Assembly (NCBI GenBank): GCA_028724485.1
Contig: JAQYCY010000060.1
Span: forward strand, 1 to 22,365
Length of the DNA: 22,365 nucleotides
Direction of reading: 5' to 3'
Origin: CAG-917 sp028724485
GTDB lineage: Bacteria > Bacillota > Clostridia > Christensenellales > CAG-917
In this document: positions 15,606-22,365 of the stretch, piece after piece
How the letters are laid out: each line of letters begins with the position of its first letter
Numbering within the stretch: position 1 is the first letter of the stretch
Program-made: the position numbers and the translations under genes
Notes under the pieces: model-generated
What the model saw: only the letters and a program-made list of their open reading frames with translations
Told to the model about the DNA's origin: nothing
Database searches by the model: none

Positions 15606-15707
15606 TTATTTGCTTTCGCCTTAATTGTTTTGCCTTTTCCCCTTATTAGCTTTCGCCTTATTTGTTTTATTTTTTTCCCTTATTTGCTTTCGCCTTAATT
15701 TCATTTA
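15606..15707. repeat. 37-bp tandem repeat, about 2.75 copies
   Basis: Copies start at 15606, 15643 and 15680, exactly 37 bp apart, and share TTATTNGCTTTCGCCTTA, followed in the first two by a T-rich TGTTTT stretch. The T-rich tail of the preceding terminator (CGCCTTTTGTTTTGCTTTTTCC) resembles the second half of the unit, as if the array grew from it. Confidence 0.75.
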
Positions 15708-16009
15708 TATGTCGTTTCCGCTAAAACTTCATTTTAAATTCAACGTCGCTTATGGTAAAATTTCAATTTGAATTTAGCATTGCTCCCATTCGGTTGACGG
15801 TTTTTGCTTATATATGCTGCCACTTTCGCTATTCGAGCATTTAGGTTTTTGTTTCCCTTCAAAATTTTTTATCGTCCGCTCTATTCTAATCGCTTAGTTT
15901 CTCACGCATTTAAACTTAGTAAAACATATCGTCTGATTTATTGTAGAATTTCATTACTTAAAAAATTTGTGGCGTTCTAAAACAGACAATTTCCGTCATA
16001 CAATTCACT

Positions 16010-16285
16010 ATGATTATTTATAAGGTTGAACAAAACGATAACATATTTAAAATAGCTCAAAAATTCGGCTCGACCGTGGCAAAAATCAAAGAACTGAACA
16101 ACATTTCCGAAGTCCGCTACGGCGAACGAATTTTAGTGCCTACCCCGAGCGGAAAAGATTACACGGTCGGACCTTTTGAAACGCTGTCATCGATTTCAAA
16201 AAAACTTGACGTAAGTCTTGACAGCCTTACAAAAATTAACGGAAACGAAGTCAAAATCGGCGAAACAATAAAATTACCGCTTTAA
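16010..16285 (+). CDS. Small protein made of two LysM motifs
   Basis: This 91-residue protein is almost entirely two LysM repeats: 3-44 (YKVEQNDNIFKIAQKF...GERILVPT) and 50-90 (DYTVGPFETLSSISKKL...GETIKLPL). LysM binds N-acetylglucosamine-containing polymers such as peptidoglycan. There is no signal peptide, membrane segment or catalytic domain, so how it would meet its ligand is unclear. Possibilities are a mother-cell-expressed spore-envelope protein, an unrecognised export route, or a non-peptidoglycan role. No Shine-Dalgarno site is visible before the ATG, which is the only in-frame ATG near the first motif. It ends 16 bp before the SpoVB-like flippase gene, probably in one transcript. 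Confidence 0.85.
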   Translation: MIIYKVEQNDNIFKIAQKFGSTVAKIKELNNISEVRYGERILVPTPSGKDYTVGPFETLSSISKKLDVSLDSLTKINGNEVKIGETIKLPL

Positions 16286-16301
16286 ATTTTAAACGCAAAA
16301 A

Positions 16302-17855
16302 ATGAGTAAAAGTCAAAATAAAATTTTTAAATCGGTTGCGGTTGTAACCATTTTTGCCGTGATGACAAGAGTCATTTCTTTCTTGTTCAAAATTTATCTT
16401 TCACGAGCATACGGAGCGGAAACGGTAGGACTTTATCAAATATGTCTTTCCGTGCTTTTGCTATTGCTTTCAATTTCCGTTGGCGGAATGCCTACCGTTT
16501 TGTCACGAAAAATTGCCGAAGCCGAAACGTTCAAAAATTTCAAACGACAAAACGCGTTGACGTTCGCATCGATTTTAATCGGACTTTTAACGTCGGGGAT
16601 TATCATTGCAATATGCTTTTTGATGCGCTCGCATCTAAATTTGATTTTTAGCGATGCGCGTGCAGGCGACTTGTTCCTTATTATGCTTCCCGCTCTTATC
16701 ACGTCGACGATATACTGTTCGATACGAGCATTCCTTATGGGCAAAAAAAAGTTTTTCGCTTTTTCCGTCACGGAACTATTGGAAGAAATTTTAAAAATTA
16801 TATTCACGGTTTTGTTTGCAACCTGCGCCGTATCTTGGATTAGCGGAGCTACGGCAATAGCCGTCGCATTCCTGATTGCCGACTGTGTTTGCGCCTTAGT
16901 GCTTGTCATAGTATTTTTCGCAAGTGGCGGAAGAATAGCCAAGCCGCAAGGCTTTTTAGAACTTACTAAATCTTCGCTGCCGCTTACCACGCTCAGAATT
17001 TCCACCGGACTTGTCGCTTCCCTTACCGCAATAGTCGTTCCCCTTATGCTGACTAAAAACGGGCTTTCGTCGAACGAAGCAACTGCGCTGTACGGTGAAG
17101 TGTCGGGAATGGCTCTGCCCTTAATCACCGCGCCTACGACGATTATCGGTTCGCTTGCAATCGTTCTTTTGCCCGACATGGCAAAAGCAAACGTCCTATG
17201 CGACAACAAAGACATCGAAAACAAACTCGGATATTCCCTTATATTTTGCACTTACGTTTGTTCGGCGGCATTTATCGCCTTTACGTCGCTCGGTATGGAA
17301 ATCGGCGAGTTGTTCTTCGGAAATAAAGAAGCAGGTCGTTTCGTTTCGATTTGCGCATCGCTTATGTTCTTTATCGGCGCAAATCAAACAACAACGCCCG
17401 TACTCAACTCTCTTGGACTTGAAAACAAAACGCTAAGGAATTATATAATCGGACTTGCCTTGTTCATTCCGCTAATTCTCATTTTGCCTAAATTTGTAGG
17501 GGTTTACTCAATCGCCATAGCAAACGGCGCAATGCTACTCGTAAGTTGCTTATTAAACTTTCTCACGCTCAAAAGGCGCGGAATAAAACTCAACTATAAA
17601 TTAAGAAATCTGTTTATGGCGGCTCTTACTGCGCCTTGTATATTGCTGTCGAATTTTTTGAGAGGAATCTTGAAAAATTATCTTACCGATTTCTTCGTCA
17701 TTTTGTTTTGCTCGATTGTCGCAATCGGCTTGTACACGCTTGTCATCACAGTGTTTAAGGTTATGCCGATTAACTTTTCGTTCAAAATCAGACGCAAGGA
17801 CAAAAAAACGAAACCCACCAAAAGAAAAGCAAGGAAACAAACGCTTGCAGTTTGA
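16302..17855 (+). CDS. SpoVB/YtgP-type polysaccharide flippase (MOP superfamily)
   Basis: This 517-residue membrane protein has about 12-14 helices and a Lys/Arg-rich cytosolic C-terminus (KIRRKDKKTKPTKRKARK). It matches the SpoVB/YtgP branch of the multidrug/oligosaccharidyl-lipid/polysaccharide exporters: N-terminal FKIYLSRAYGAETVGLYQ (28-45), SVGGMPTVLSRKIAEAE (59-75), and the block LYGEVSGMALPLITAPTTI followed by SLAIVLLPDMAKAN. Family members flip lipid-linked cell wall or spore cortex precursors. A lipid-II flippase role, as for MurJ-like relatives, or a sporulation-specific role cannot be separated by sequence alone. The start is preceded by an A-rich stretch without a clear Shine-Dalgarno. 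Confidence 0.88.
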   Translation: MSKSQNKIFKSVAVVTIFAVMTRVISFLFKIYLSRAYGAETVGLYQICLSVLLLLLSISVGGMPTVLSRKIAEAETFKNFKRQNALTFASILIGLLTSGIIIAICFLMRSHLNLIFSDARAGDLFLIMLPALITSTIYCSIRAFLMGKKKFFAFSVTELLEEILKIIFTVLFATCAVSWISGATAIAVAFLIADCVCALVLVIVFFASGGRIAKPQGFLELTKSSLPLTTLRISTGLVASLTAIVVPLMLTKNGLSSNEATALYGEVSGMALPLITAPTTIIGSLAIVLLPDMAKANVLCDNKDIENKLGYSLIFCTYVCSAAFIAFTSLGMEIGELFFGNKEAGRFVSICASLMFFIGANQTTTPVLNSLGLENKTLRNYIIGLALFIPLILILPKFVGVYSIAIANGAMLLVSCLLNFLTLKRRGIKLNYKLRNLFMAALTAPCILLSNFLRGILKNYLTDFFVILFCSIVAIGLYTLVITVFKVMPINFSFKIRRKDKKTKPTKRKARKQTLAV

Positions 17856-17908
17856 CGCGCACGAAGTTTTCAGCTTAATGATTTGCAATGTGAATCGCTA
17901 GCAAAAAC

Positions 17909-17940
17909 AAAACAGTACGCATAAATATTGCGGCTGTTTT
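17909..17940 (+). terminator. Hairpin, probable weak terminator after the flippase gene
   Basis: AAAACAG pairs with CTGTTTT (17909-17915 with 17934-17940), extended inward by CGCA/TGCG with small bulges. Only four T residues end it, so it may be leaky, or it may act on the DUF421 leader, since it ends 12 nt before that start. Confidence 0.45.
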
Positions 17941-17952
17941 CAAACTAATGAT

Positions 17953-18666
17953 ATGTTAAACAATTTCTTACGATGTATAGTTTTATATTTGGTTCTGCTC
18001 GTCGCAATGCGTCTTATGGGAAAAAGACAAATCGGCGAGCTTCAACCTTTTGAATTTGCAATAACGTTAGTCGTTGCCGATCTTGCCTGCATTCCTATGC
18101 AAGACAACACGATGCCTATTCTGTACGGCATTATTCCGATTTTCACGTTGCTTGTTTTCCATATTCTCATCACAAAGATATGCGTAAAAAGCGTGCGTTT
18201 CCGTAGAGTTGTCAACGGAAAGCCGACCGTAATAATAAGCGAAGGAAAACTCGACGTCAAGGCTCTTAAAAAGCTCGATATGAACACAAACGACGTACTC
18301 GAAGCGTTGCGTTGCGCAGGCTATTTCAAGCCCGGCGACGTAGAATGTGCGGTTGTCGAAACGAACGGCACAGTTGCCGTTTTGCCTAAATTCGCAAACG
18401 CGCCCGTCACAAACGCCGATATGGGTATCGAGGGCGGACAAAACGACTTGCCTGTCACGGCGATTGTCGAAGGAGTGTTTTTAAAAGACAATCTCAAACA
18501 AAACTCGGTAACAATCACAAAAGAGCAAATATGCGCACTTCTAGACAACGTAGGGCTCAGACAAAAAGACGTGTTCCTGATGTCGCTCAGCGGTGAAAAC
18601 GCATTCATTCAGCCATATTACGGCGACCCGATAAACCGTAGCATACAGGAGAGTCAAAATGAGTAA
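17953..18666 (+). CDS. DUF421 (YetF/YrbG-like) membrane protein
   Basis: This 237-residue protein has about three N-terminal membrane helices (roughly 5-75) and a soluble C-terminal domain. The family hallmark is intact: MRLMGKRQIGELQPFEFAI (20-38), then the DLACIPMQDN loop. The C-terminal part carries VVNGKPTVIISEGKLD (85-100) and the LRCAGYFKPGDVECAVVETNG segment. YetF-type proteins are found mainly in spore-forming Firmicutes; their molecular function is not settled. The next gene overlaps it by 8 bp and encodes DUF4363, a frequent partner. The ATG has no obvious Shine-Dalgarno, but the N-terminus agrees with the family. Confidence 0.92.
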   Translation: MLNNFLRCIVLYLVLLVAMRLMGKRQIGELQPFEFAITLVVADLACIPMQDNTMPILYGIIPIFTLLVFHILITKICVKSVRFRRVVNGKPTVIISEGKLDVKALKKLDMNTNDVLEALRCAGYFKPGDVECAVVETNGTVAVLPKFANAPVTNADMGIEGGQNDLPVTAIVEGVFLKDNLKQNSVTITKEQICALLDNVGLRQKDVFLMSLSGENAFIQPYYGDPINRSIQESQNE

Positions 18667-19039
18667 AACGATTATTGCAATAGTAATTTTGGCGCTTTTG
18701 ATAACGGGCGGAATTTTGGATAACATGAACGTCGATAAGGTTTTCGACCAATTCGACGAAAAATTAAACAGTCTTAAAACGTTAGTCGAAGCGGAAAATA
18801 AAGAAGAATCGATAAAGCAATTAAAAGAAACCACCGCATGGTGGGACGACAAAAAAACAAAGATGGAATTTTACAGCTATTCGCAGGATTTAAGACTTAT
18901 ATCGTCTTGCCTTGGCGAAACGCTCGGCAGTCTCGAATGCGAAGACTTTCAAAATGCGCTTTCCAAAGTGGAATCGCTTTTGACAATCTCCGCAAACACT
19001 CGCGACATATTAGGCGTCAGGATTGAAAATATCGTCTGA
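18659..19039 (+). CDS. DUF4363 family protein, partner of DUF421
   Basis: This 126-residue protein has one N-terminal membrane helix (about 4-20) and a helical, charged extracytoplasmic region with the conserved tryptophan pair in ETTAWWDDKK (57-66). The length and arrangement fit DUF4363, whose genes commonly follow DUF421 genes in Clostridia. It starts inside the 3' end of the DUF421 gene with a good AGGAGAG site (18647-18653), so the two are co-translated. Its last 23 bp overlap the 3' end of the convergent murC gene. Function unknown. Confidence 0.85.
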   Translation: MSKTIIAIVILALLITGGILDNMNVDKVFDQFDEKLNSLKTLVEAENKEESIKQLKETTAWWDDKKTKMEFYSYSQDLRLISSCLGETLGSLECEDFQNALSKVESLLTISANTRDILGVRIENIV

Positions 19040-20291
19040 CGACTTCGTCGAGATTTCCTGCGCCCAAAATCAAAATCTTGTCATATTCTTTCAAAACCTT
19101 TTGTTCGTCAAAAAAGTTATATACTTTTCTTTCCGAATCAAAGTATTCGCCGCCTATCGCCTCCGCAAGGGCCTTTGCGTCAATCCCGTCCGACGGCTTT
19201 TCTCTGGCAGCAAAGGTTTTATATACGGCATAGCCGTCAAGCATCTTTAAAGCATTTTTAAACTCTTCAAAAAAAACGGCAGTTCGCGAATAGGTGTGCG
19301 GCTGAAATATACCGAACACCTTTCCGCAGCTCTTTGCGACTTCTATAGTGCGGCTTAGCTCCGTCGGGTGATGCGCATAGTCAGAGATAACCCCTACGCC
19401 GTTTAACTCGCCCACCTTCTCAAAACGCCGCTTTACGCCCGTAAAGGACTCAATCGAATTTTCGATGCTTTTGTCTTTCACGCCGAATAGTCTTGCGACT
19501 TCTACCGCAAAGGCGACGTTCTCCGCATTATGCTTCCCCATAAGTTCAGACTTTACGTTTATACCCTTATATGTGAAATTCAATTTGCCGTCACATTCAC
19601 CGTTAAAATCACATTTCGGATGCAAAACGGCAGACGATAGGTTTTTAAACTTTTTATAATCGTCTTTTCTTATTACGAGTTTTCCGCCCGTTTTGATTTT
19701 TTGGGCAAATTCTTCAAATGCCGAAACGTAACTTTCGTCGGTGGGATAACAATCGGGATGGTCACGCTCTACGTTGAGAACGACCGCCACGTCGGGCGCA
19801 AGCGACAGAAAACTTTTTTTATACTCGCACGCTTCCGTAACAAACACTTCGTCGCCGATAAACGAATAGTCGCTCTCGCCGCCTATATGACTTGTAACGC
19901 TTATGCCGCCGTCTTTTAAAATATGACTTATAAGCGCCGTAGTGGTTGTTTTGCCGTGCGCGCCCGCAATAGCCACCGTCTTTTTATGAAGCGAAGCAAT
20001 ATATCCCCAAAAATCACACCTTTTGTAGCAAGTCTTTTTTATAGCTCTGATTTTTATCATTTCGGGGTCACTTTCTTTTATAGCCGACGAATACACGGCG
20101 TAATCGAAATTTGTAAAAAACGGTCTTGACGAATAATAAATTTCTATTCCGCTTTTTTCAAGCATATCGGTTACCGAACTTCTCACCGCGTCATAACCGA
20201 TTACCGTTGCGCCCCTGCTCAGAGCAAAAAGCGCAAGTTTTGACATACTTACGCCTCCGATTCCTAAAAACAATATCCTTTCTTTATACAT
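19017..20291 (-). CDS. murC: UDP-N-acetylmuramate--L-alanine ligase
   Basis: MurC adds L-alanine to UDP-MurNAc with ATP, the first amino-acid step of peptidoglycan precursor synthesis in the cytoplasm. The 424-residue protein shows FLGIGGVSMSKLA (8-20) for the UDP-binding domain, the ATP loop AGAHGKTTTT (109-118), the NVERDHPDCYP segment (173-183), MGKHNAENVAFA (251-262), TGVKRRFE (284-291), SDYAHHPTELS (303-313) and PHTYSRT. It is somewhat shorter than the usual 440-480. The ORF extends four codons to an ATG at 20303, but only the ATG at 20291 has a Shine-Dalgarno (GAGG, 6 nt). It is not in a visible mur cluster here. No clear promoter was found in the 120-bp divergent region shared with spoVG. 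Confidence 0.95.
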   Translation of the reverse strand: MYKERILFLGIGGVSMSKLALFALSRGATVIGYDAVRSSVTDMLEKSGIEIYYSSRPFFTNFDYAVYSSAIKESDPEMIKIRAIKKTCYKRCDFWGYIASLHKKTVAIAGAHGKTTTTALISHILKDGGISVTSHIGGESDYSFIGDEVFVTEACEYKKSFLSLAPDVAVVLNVERDHPDCYPTDESYVSAFEEFAQKIKTGGKLVIRKDDYKKFKNLSSAVLHPKCDFNGECDGKLNFTYKGINVKSELMGKHNAENVAFAVEVARLFGVKDKSIENSIESFTGVKRRFEKVGELNGVGVISDYAHHPTELSRTIEVAKSCGKVFGIFQPHTYSRTAVFFEEFKNALKMLDGYAVYKTFAAREKPSDGIDAKALAEAIGGEYFDSERKVYNFFDEQKVLKEYDKILILGAGNLDEVVRRYFQS

Positions 20292-20297
20292 AATAAG

Positions 20298-20301
20298 CCT
20301 C
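20298..20301 (-). promoter_or_regulatory. Ribosome binding site deciding the murC start
   Basis: The minus strand reads GAGG-CTTATT-ATG, placing the site 6 nt before the ATG at 20291. The upstream ATG at 20303 overlaps it and has no site of its own. Confidence 0.6.
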
Positions 20302-20364
20302 ATATCAATATATGCCGACTAAACAGCCTATTTTACTTATTTTGGTAAAATTTAAAATTGGGTA

Positions 20365-20393
20365 TTGAAATGTTGGGATTTTTATATTAGAAT
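20365..20393 (+). promoter_or_regulatory. Sigma-A-type promoter of spoVG
   Basis: -35 TTGAAA (20365-20370), a 17-bp spacer and -10 TAGAAT (20388-20393), giving a short leader of about 25 nt. In Bacillus subtilis spoVG is driven by sigma-H; the spacing here does not fit a sigma-H promoter. Confidence 0.7.
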
Positions 20394-20407
20394 ATAATTA
20401 CCAAAGA

Positions 20408-20416
20408 TAAGGATGG
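20408..20416 (+). promoter_or_regulatory. Ribosome binding site deciding the spoVG start
   Basis: TAAGGATGG lies 8 nt before the ATG at 20425. The alternative ATG at 20413 is inside this site, so it is unlikely to be the start. Confidence 0.65.
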
Positions 20417-20424
20417 TATTAGTT

Positions 20425-20694
20425 ATGTTGAACATTACAGACGTAAGAGTCAGACTCGTCAAAAAGGACGATGCAAAACTTAAAGCAGTTGCTTCAATAG
20501 TTGTTGACGATTGTTTCGTCATTCACGACATTAAAATAATTGAAGGCACGGAAGGCAACTTTATTGCAATGCCATCCCGCAAGACACCGGACGGCGAATT
20601 TAAAGACATTGCTCACCCAATCAATCCGGAAACGAGAGAAATGATAAGAAAGAAAGTTTTCGACGCATACGAACTCGCTCTCAAGGAGCAATAG
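20425..20694 (+). CDS. spoVG: SpoVG family RNA/DNA-binding regulator
   Basis: This 89-residue protein has the full SpoVG pattern: ITDVRVRLVKKDD (4-16), the central VVDDCFVIHDIKIIEG (26-41) and the nearly invariant FIAMPSRKTPDGEFKDIAHP (46-65). SpoVG is a small site-specific nucleic-acid-binding regulator that influences septation, sporulation, capsule or virulence genes depending on species. The start was set at 20425 and not the ATG 12 bp upstream, which lies in the Shine-Dalgarno site. It has its own promoter, and transcription runs into a hairpin at 20707-20787 facing the convergent ligase gene. The presence of spoVG alone does not prove sporulation. Confidence 0.97.
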   Translation: MLNITDVRVRLVKKDDAKLKAVASIVVDDCFVIHDIKIIEGTEGNFIAMPSRKTPDGEFKDIAHPINPETREMIRKKVFDAYELALKEQ

Positions 20695-20706
20695 AACTGC
20701 AATGCA

Positions 20707-20787
20707 AAAACCACCGATAATGATATGAACCCAAAAGTTGGACAGAAATGTAAAATTTTTGGAGCGCACTTCATAAACGGTGGTTTT
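20707..20787. terminator. Long-loop bidirectional terminator hairpin between convergent genes
   Basis: AAAACCACCG (20707-20716) pairs with CGGTGGTTTT (20778-20787). Inside, ATATGAA/TTCATAA and two partly complementary arms around 20726-20774 extend the fold. T-rich stretches follow on both strands, so it can end both the spoVG transcript and the minus-strand ligase transcript. The inner arms resemble insertion-sequence ends (see findings). Confidence 0.65.
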
Positions 20788-20838
20788 ATTTTTATACTAA
20801 ATATTTACCTAACTTATGCATTTATTTGTCGTTTTAGA

Positions 20839-22353
20839 CTAATTAAAATACTTATAATCAAGTTTTCCCATATCGGTTATCGGCATCTCATCAATTTGTT
20901 CGATTGTTTTCGGAACGTTCCAATGCGATAAATTTGCCTTTATCGTTCCTATAATCTTTTTAGACAAATCGTCGTCAATCAAAGCGTCGCCTTTCAATTC
21001 GACGATTAAATGCACGTAAGGCTTTTTGCCCTGATATCTGCAAATAGCGCAACTGTTTTCGACTTCTTCAACCGAATTTACAACTCTTTCGATTTCTGTC
21101 GGAAAAACGTTTATGCCCGAAATTTTTATAAGTCTTTTCTCTCTGCCCTTAAAATACAAATAACCGTCTTCGTCCATAGAAGCAAGGTCGCCGCTACGCA
21201 AATATCTTTTTCCATCCGTTTCAAAGAACACGTCGCTGTCACCGAGATAGCCGCACATAAGTTGCTCGCCCGAAAAGCACATTTCGCCTATTTCGTCAAC
21301 GCCCACTTCGTGCCCGTCTTTTAACAGCTTCAAATCGACTCCGACAAGCGGCTTGCCGATAGACCCAAACTTGTCGCCCGACAAATTCAAAGTACAAACG
21401 CTTCCCATTTCGGTCAATCCGTAGCCCTGAATAATCTTTGCCTTGCTGCCTGCTTTTTCCAAAAGCGTGTGCGCTTCCTTTGTAAGTTCTTCGCCAAGCG
21501 AATCGCCGCCGACGTAAATATGTTTTACGCTTTTTAAGCACTCGCCGAAGTTTTTTTGCCTGACCATTTTTGCGAGCATATTAGGTATGACGTTCATGCA
21601 GGTAACGTTGTTCTTTTTTATGATTTTAAGCGACTTAGCCGCATTGAAAGACGGGACAAGACAAAGCGTCATTCTCGTACACATACTTGAATGTATAGTC
21701 GCGGCAAGTCCGAAGCCGTGAAATACGGGAAGAACCGCAAACATAGAACATCTTTCGTCATAAGGGTTGCCGAGCGTTTTAAGCATATTATAAACAAGCG
21801 CGTTTATGTTTTTGTTTGTCAGCATACTCGTTTTAGGCGCGCCTGTCGTTCCGCTCGAATGCATAAAAATCGCAACGTCGTTTCCGTCGCTGTGATAAGG
21901 AGTAAATTTTGCGGTTTTTTTAAGTCCGTAAAACTTTCCGCCGAAAATCGGACATAAAACCGCCTTTACGTTACCGAGCAATTTTTTATACTTAAAATAA
22001 TTTACTTCGCACAGCAAACAAATTTTGGGATTTGTGAGGTTAAGTTGAGATTTAAAAACTTCAGGGTTGCTTTTAGGATAAATAACACTGACTGTTGCGC
22101 CTATTCTGTTAGCGGCATAAAGGGTGACAAGGGCTTGCGGAATGTTGGGCAAACACATTGCTATATTATCGCCTGCCTTAATTCCCATACGGACAAACGA
22201 GCCTGCAACGTTGTCAACGTCCTTCAAAAATAAAAACAGCTCACGCTTTTTTCGTCCGTAAGCGTAAGCATTACCGTAAAAAGTAGAACGATAAATTCGC
22301 ATATAGTCGAACATCGTTCTGCCGGTATTTTCAAACTCACCCAAATAACTCAT
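20839..22353 (-). CDS. AMP-dependent acyl-CoA synthetase/ligase family protein
   Basis: This 504-residue adenylate-forming enzyme activates a carboxylic acid as acyl-AMP, usually then forming the CoA thioester. Core motifs are intact: the phosphate loop SSGTTGAPK (166-174), FHGFG (211-215), QGYGLTEMG (309-317), YLRSGDLASMDEDGYLYFKGREKRLIKISG (the A7-A8 region, residues 384-413, with Asp389) and the C-terminal catalytic lysine in DMGKLDY (Lys497). It resembles medium/long-chain fatty acyl-CoA ligases, but the substrate cannot be read from sequence. No carrier-protein or condensation domain is attached. The ATG is preceded by AAGGGTG at 4 nt, right at the window edge, so the gene is complete but its promoter is not visible. 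Confidence 0.93.
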   Translation of the reverse strand: MSYLGEFENTGRTMFDYMRIYRSTFYGNAYAYGRKKRELFLFLKDVDNVAGSFVRMGIKAGDNIAMCLPNIPQALVTLYAANRIGATVSVIYPKSNPEVFKSQLNLTNPKICLLCEVNYFKYKKLLGNVKAVLCPIFGGKFYGLKKTAKFTPYHSDGNDVAIFMHSSGTTGAPKTSMLTNKNINALVYNMLKTLGNPYDERCSMFAVLPVFHGFGLAATIHSSMCTRMTLCLVPSFNAAKSLKIIKKNNVTCMNVIPNMLAKMVRQKNFGECLKSVKHIYVGGDSLGEELTKEAHTLLEKAGSKAKIIQGYGLTEMGSVCTLNLSGDKFGSIGKPLVGVDLKLLKDGHEVGVDEIGEMCFSGEQLMCGYLGDSDVFFETDGKRYLRSGDLASMDEDGYLYFKGREKRLIKISGINVFPTEIERVVNSVEEVENSCAICRYQGKKPYVHLIVELKGDALIDDDLSKKIIGTIKANLSHWNVPKTIEQIDEMPITDMGKLDYKYFN

Positions 22354-22365
22354 TTTTCACCCTTA

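Larger units (their letters stand above)
15507..16009. other. Gene-free gap with terminator and tandem repeat
   Basis: The first part holds the terminator of the lipoprotein gene (15564-15594) and a 37-bp tandem repeat (15606-15707). From about 15710 to 16009 I see no coding sequence, structured RNA or clear promoter; a TAGAAT at 15942 could be a -10 box for the LysM gene but lacks a matching -35. Confidence 0.5.

Noticed and set aside
15606..15707. Possible CRISPR array
   Set aside because: The 37-bp units abut one another, with no unique spacers, and there are no cas genes in the window.
20371..20393. Sigma-H promoter for spoVG as in Bacillus subtilis
   Set aside because: A GGGATTTT and a GAAT are present but only about 7 bp apart, too close for a sigma-H promoter; the sigma-A match is better.

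Overview
The window looks like a chromosomal segment of an anaerobic Bacillota species, most likely class Clostridia. The evidence is a complete clostridial-type Rnf complex in the order rnfC-D-G-E-A-B, a SpoVG, a SpoVB/YtgP-type flippase, a DUF421-DUF4363 pair, Shine-Dalgarno sites of the AGGAG type, and sigma-A-like promoters with 17-bp spacers. I cannot place it more narrowly. No rRNA, tRNA, intact mobile element or CRISPR array is visible. Most of the window is housekeeping sequence; the gene least explained by known families is a 1500-residue lipoprotein.

Layout, left to right. (1) 1-741, plus strand: the 3' part of an iron-type alcohol dehydrogenase, then an AT-rich gap with two terminator hairpins and a degenerate 16-bp tandem repeat. 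(2) 4317-1201, minus strand: one promoter and a tight operon ppx (with HD-like C-terminal domain)-maf-mreB-like. The actin homologue is divergent at its nucleotide pocket. (3) 9989-4519, minus strand: promoter and six-gene rnf operon, nearly every junction overlapping, closed by a strong terminator at 4393-4432. (4) 10833-10061, minus strand: two half-size TauE/SafE permease genes overlapping by 4 bp. (5) 11004-15506, plus strand: a stand-alone gene with its own promoter and terminator. It encodes a lipoprotein made of five divergent copies of a carbohydrate-binding-module-like unit plus a C-terminal transmembrane helix. (6) 15507-16009: a gene-free gap with a 37-bp tandem repeat. (7) 16010-19039, plus strand: a two-LysM small protein, a SpoVB-like flippase, and a DUF421 plus DUF4363 pair. 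(8) 20291-19017, minus strand: murC, whose 3' end overlaps the DUF4363 gene tail to tail. (9) 20425-20694, plus strand: spoVG with its own promoter. (10) 22353-20839, minus strand: an acyl-CoA-synthetase-like AMP ligase. Genes 9 and 10 converge on a hairpin that may derive from an insertion-sequence end.

Functional picture. Rnf couples ferredoxin:NAD+ electron transfer to an ion gradient. A cell-envelope theme runs through much of the rest: the actin-like protein and Maf, MurC, the flippase, the LysM protein and the large surface lipoprotein. Several starts were moved from the longest possible ORF (rnfC, rnfD, murC, spoVG) because the Shine-Dalgarno sites and family N-termini favour internal ATGs.
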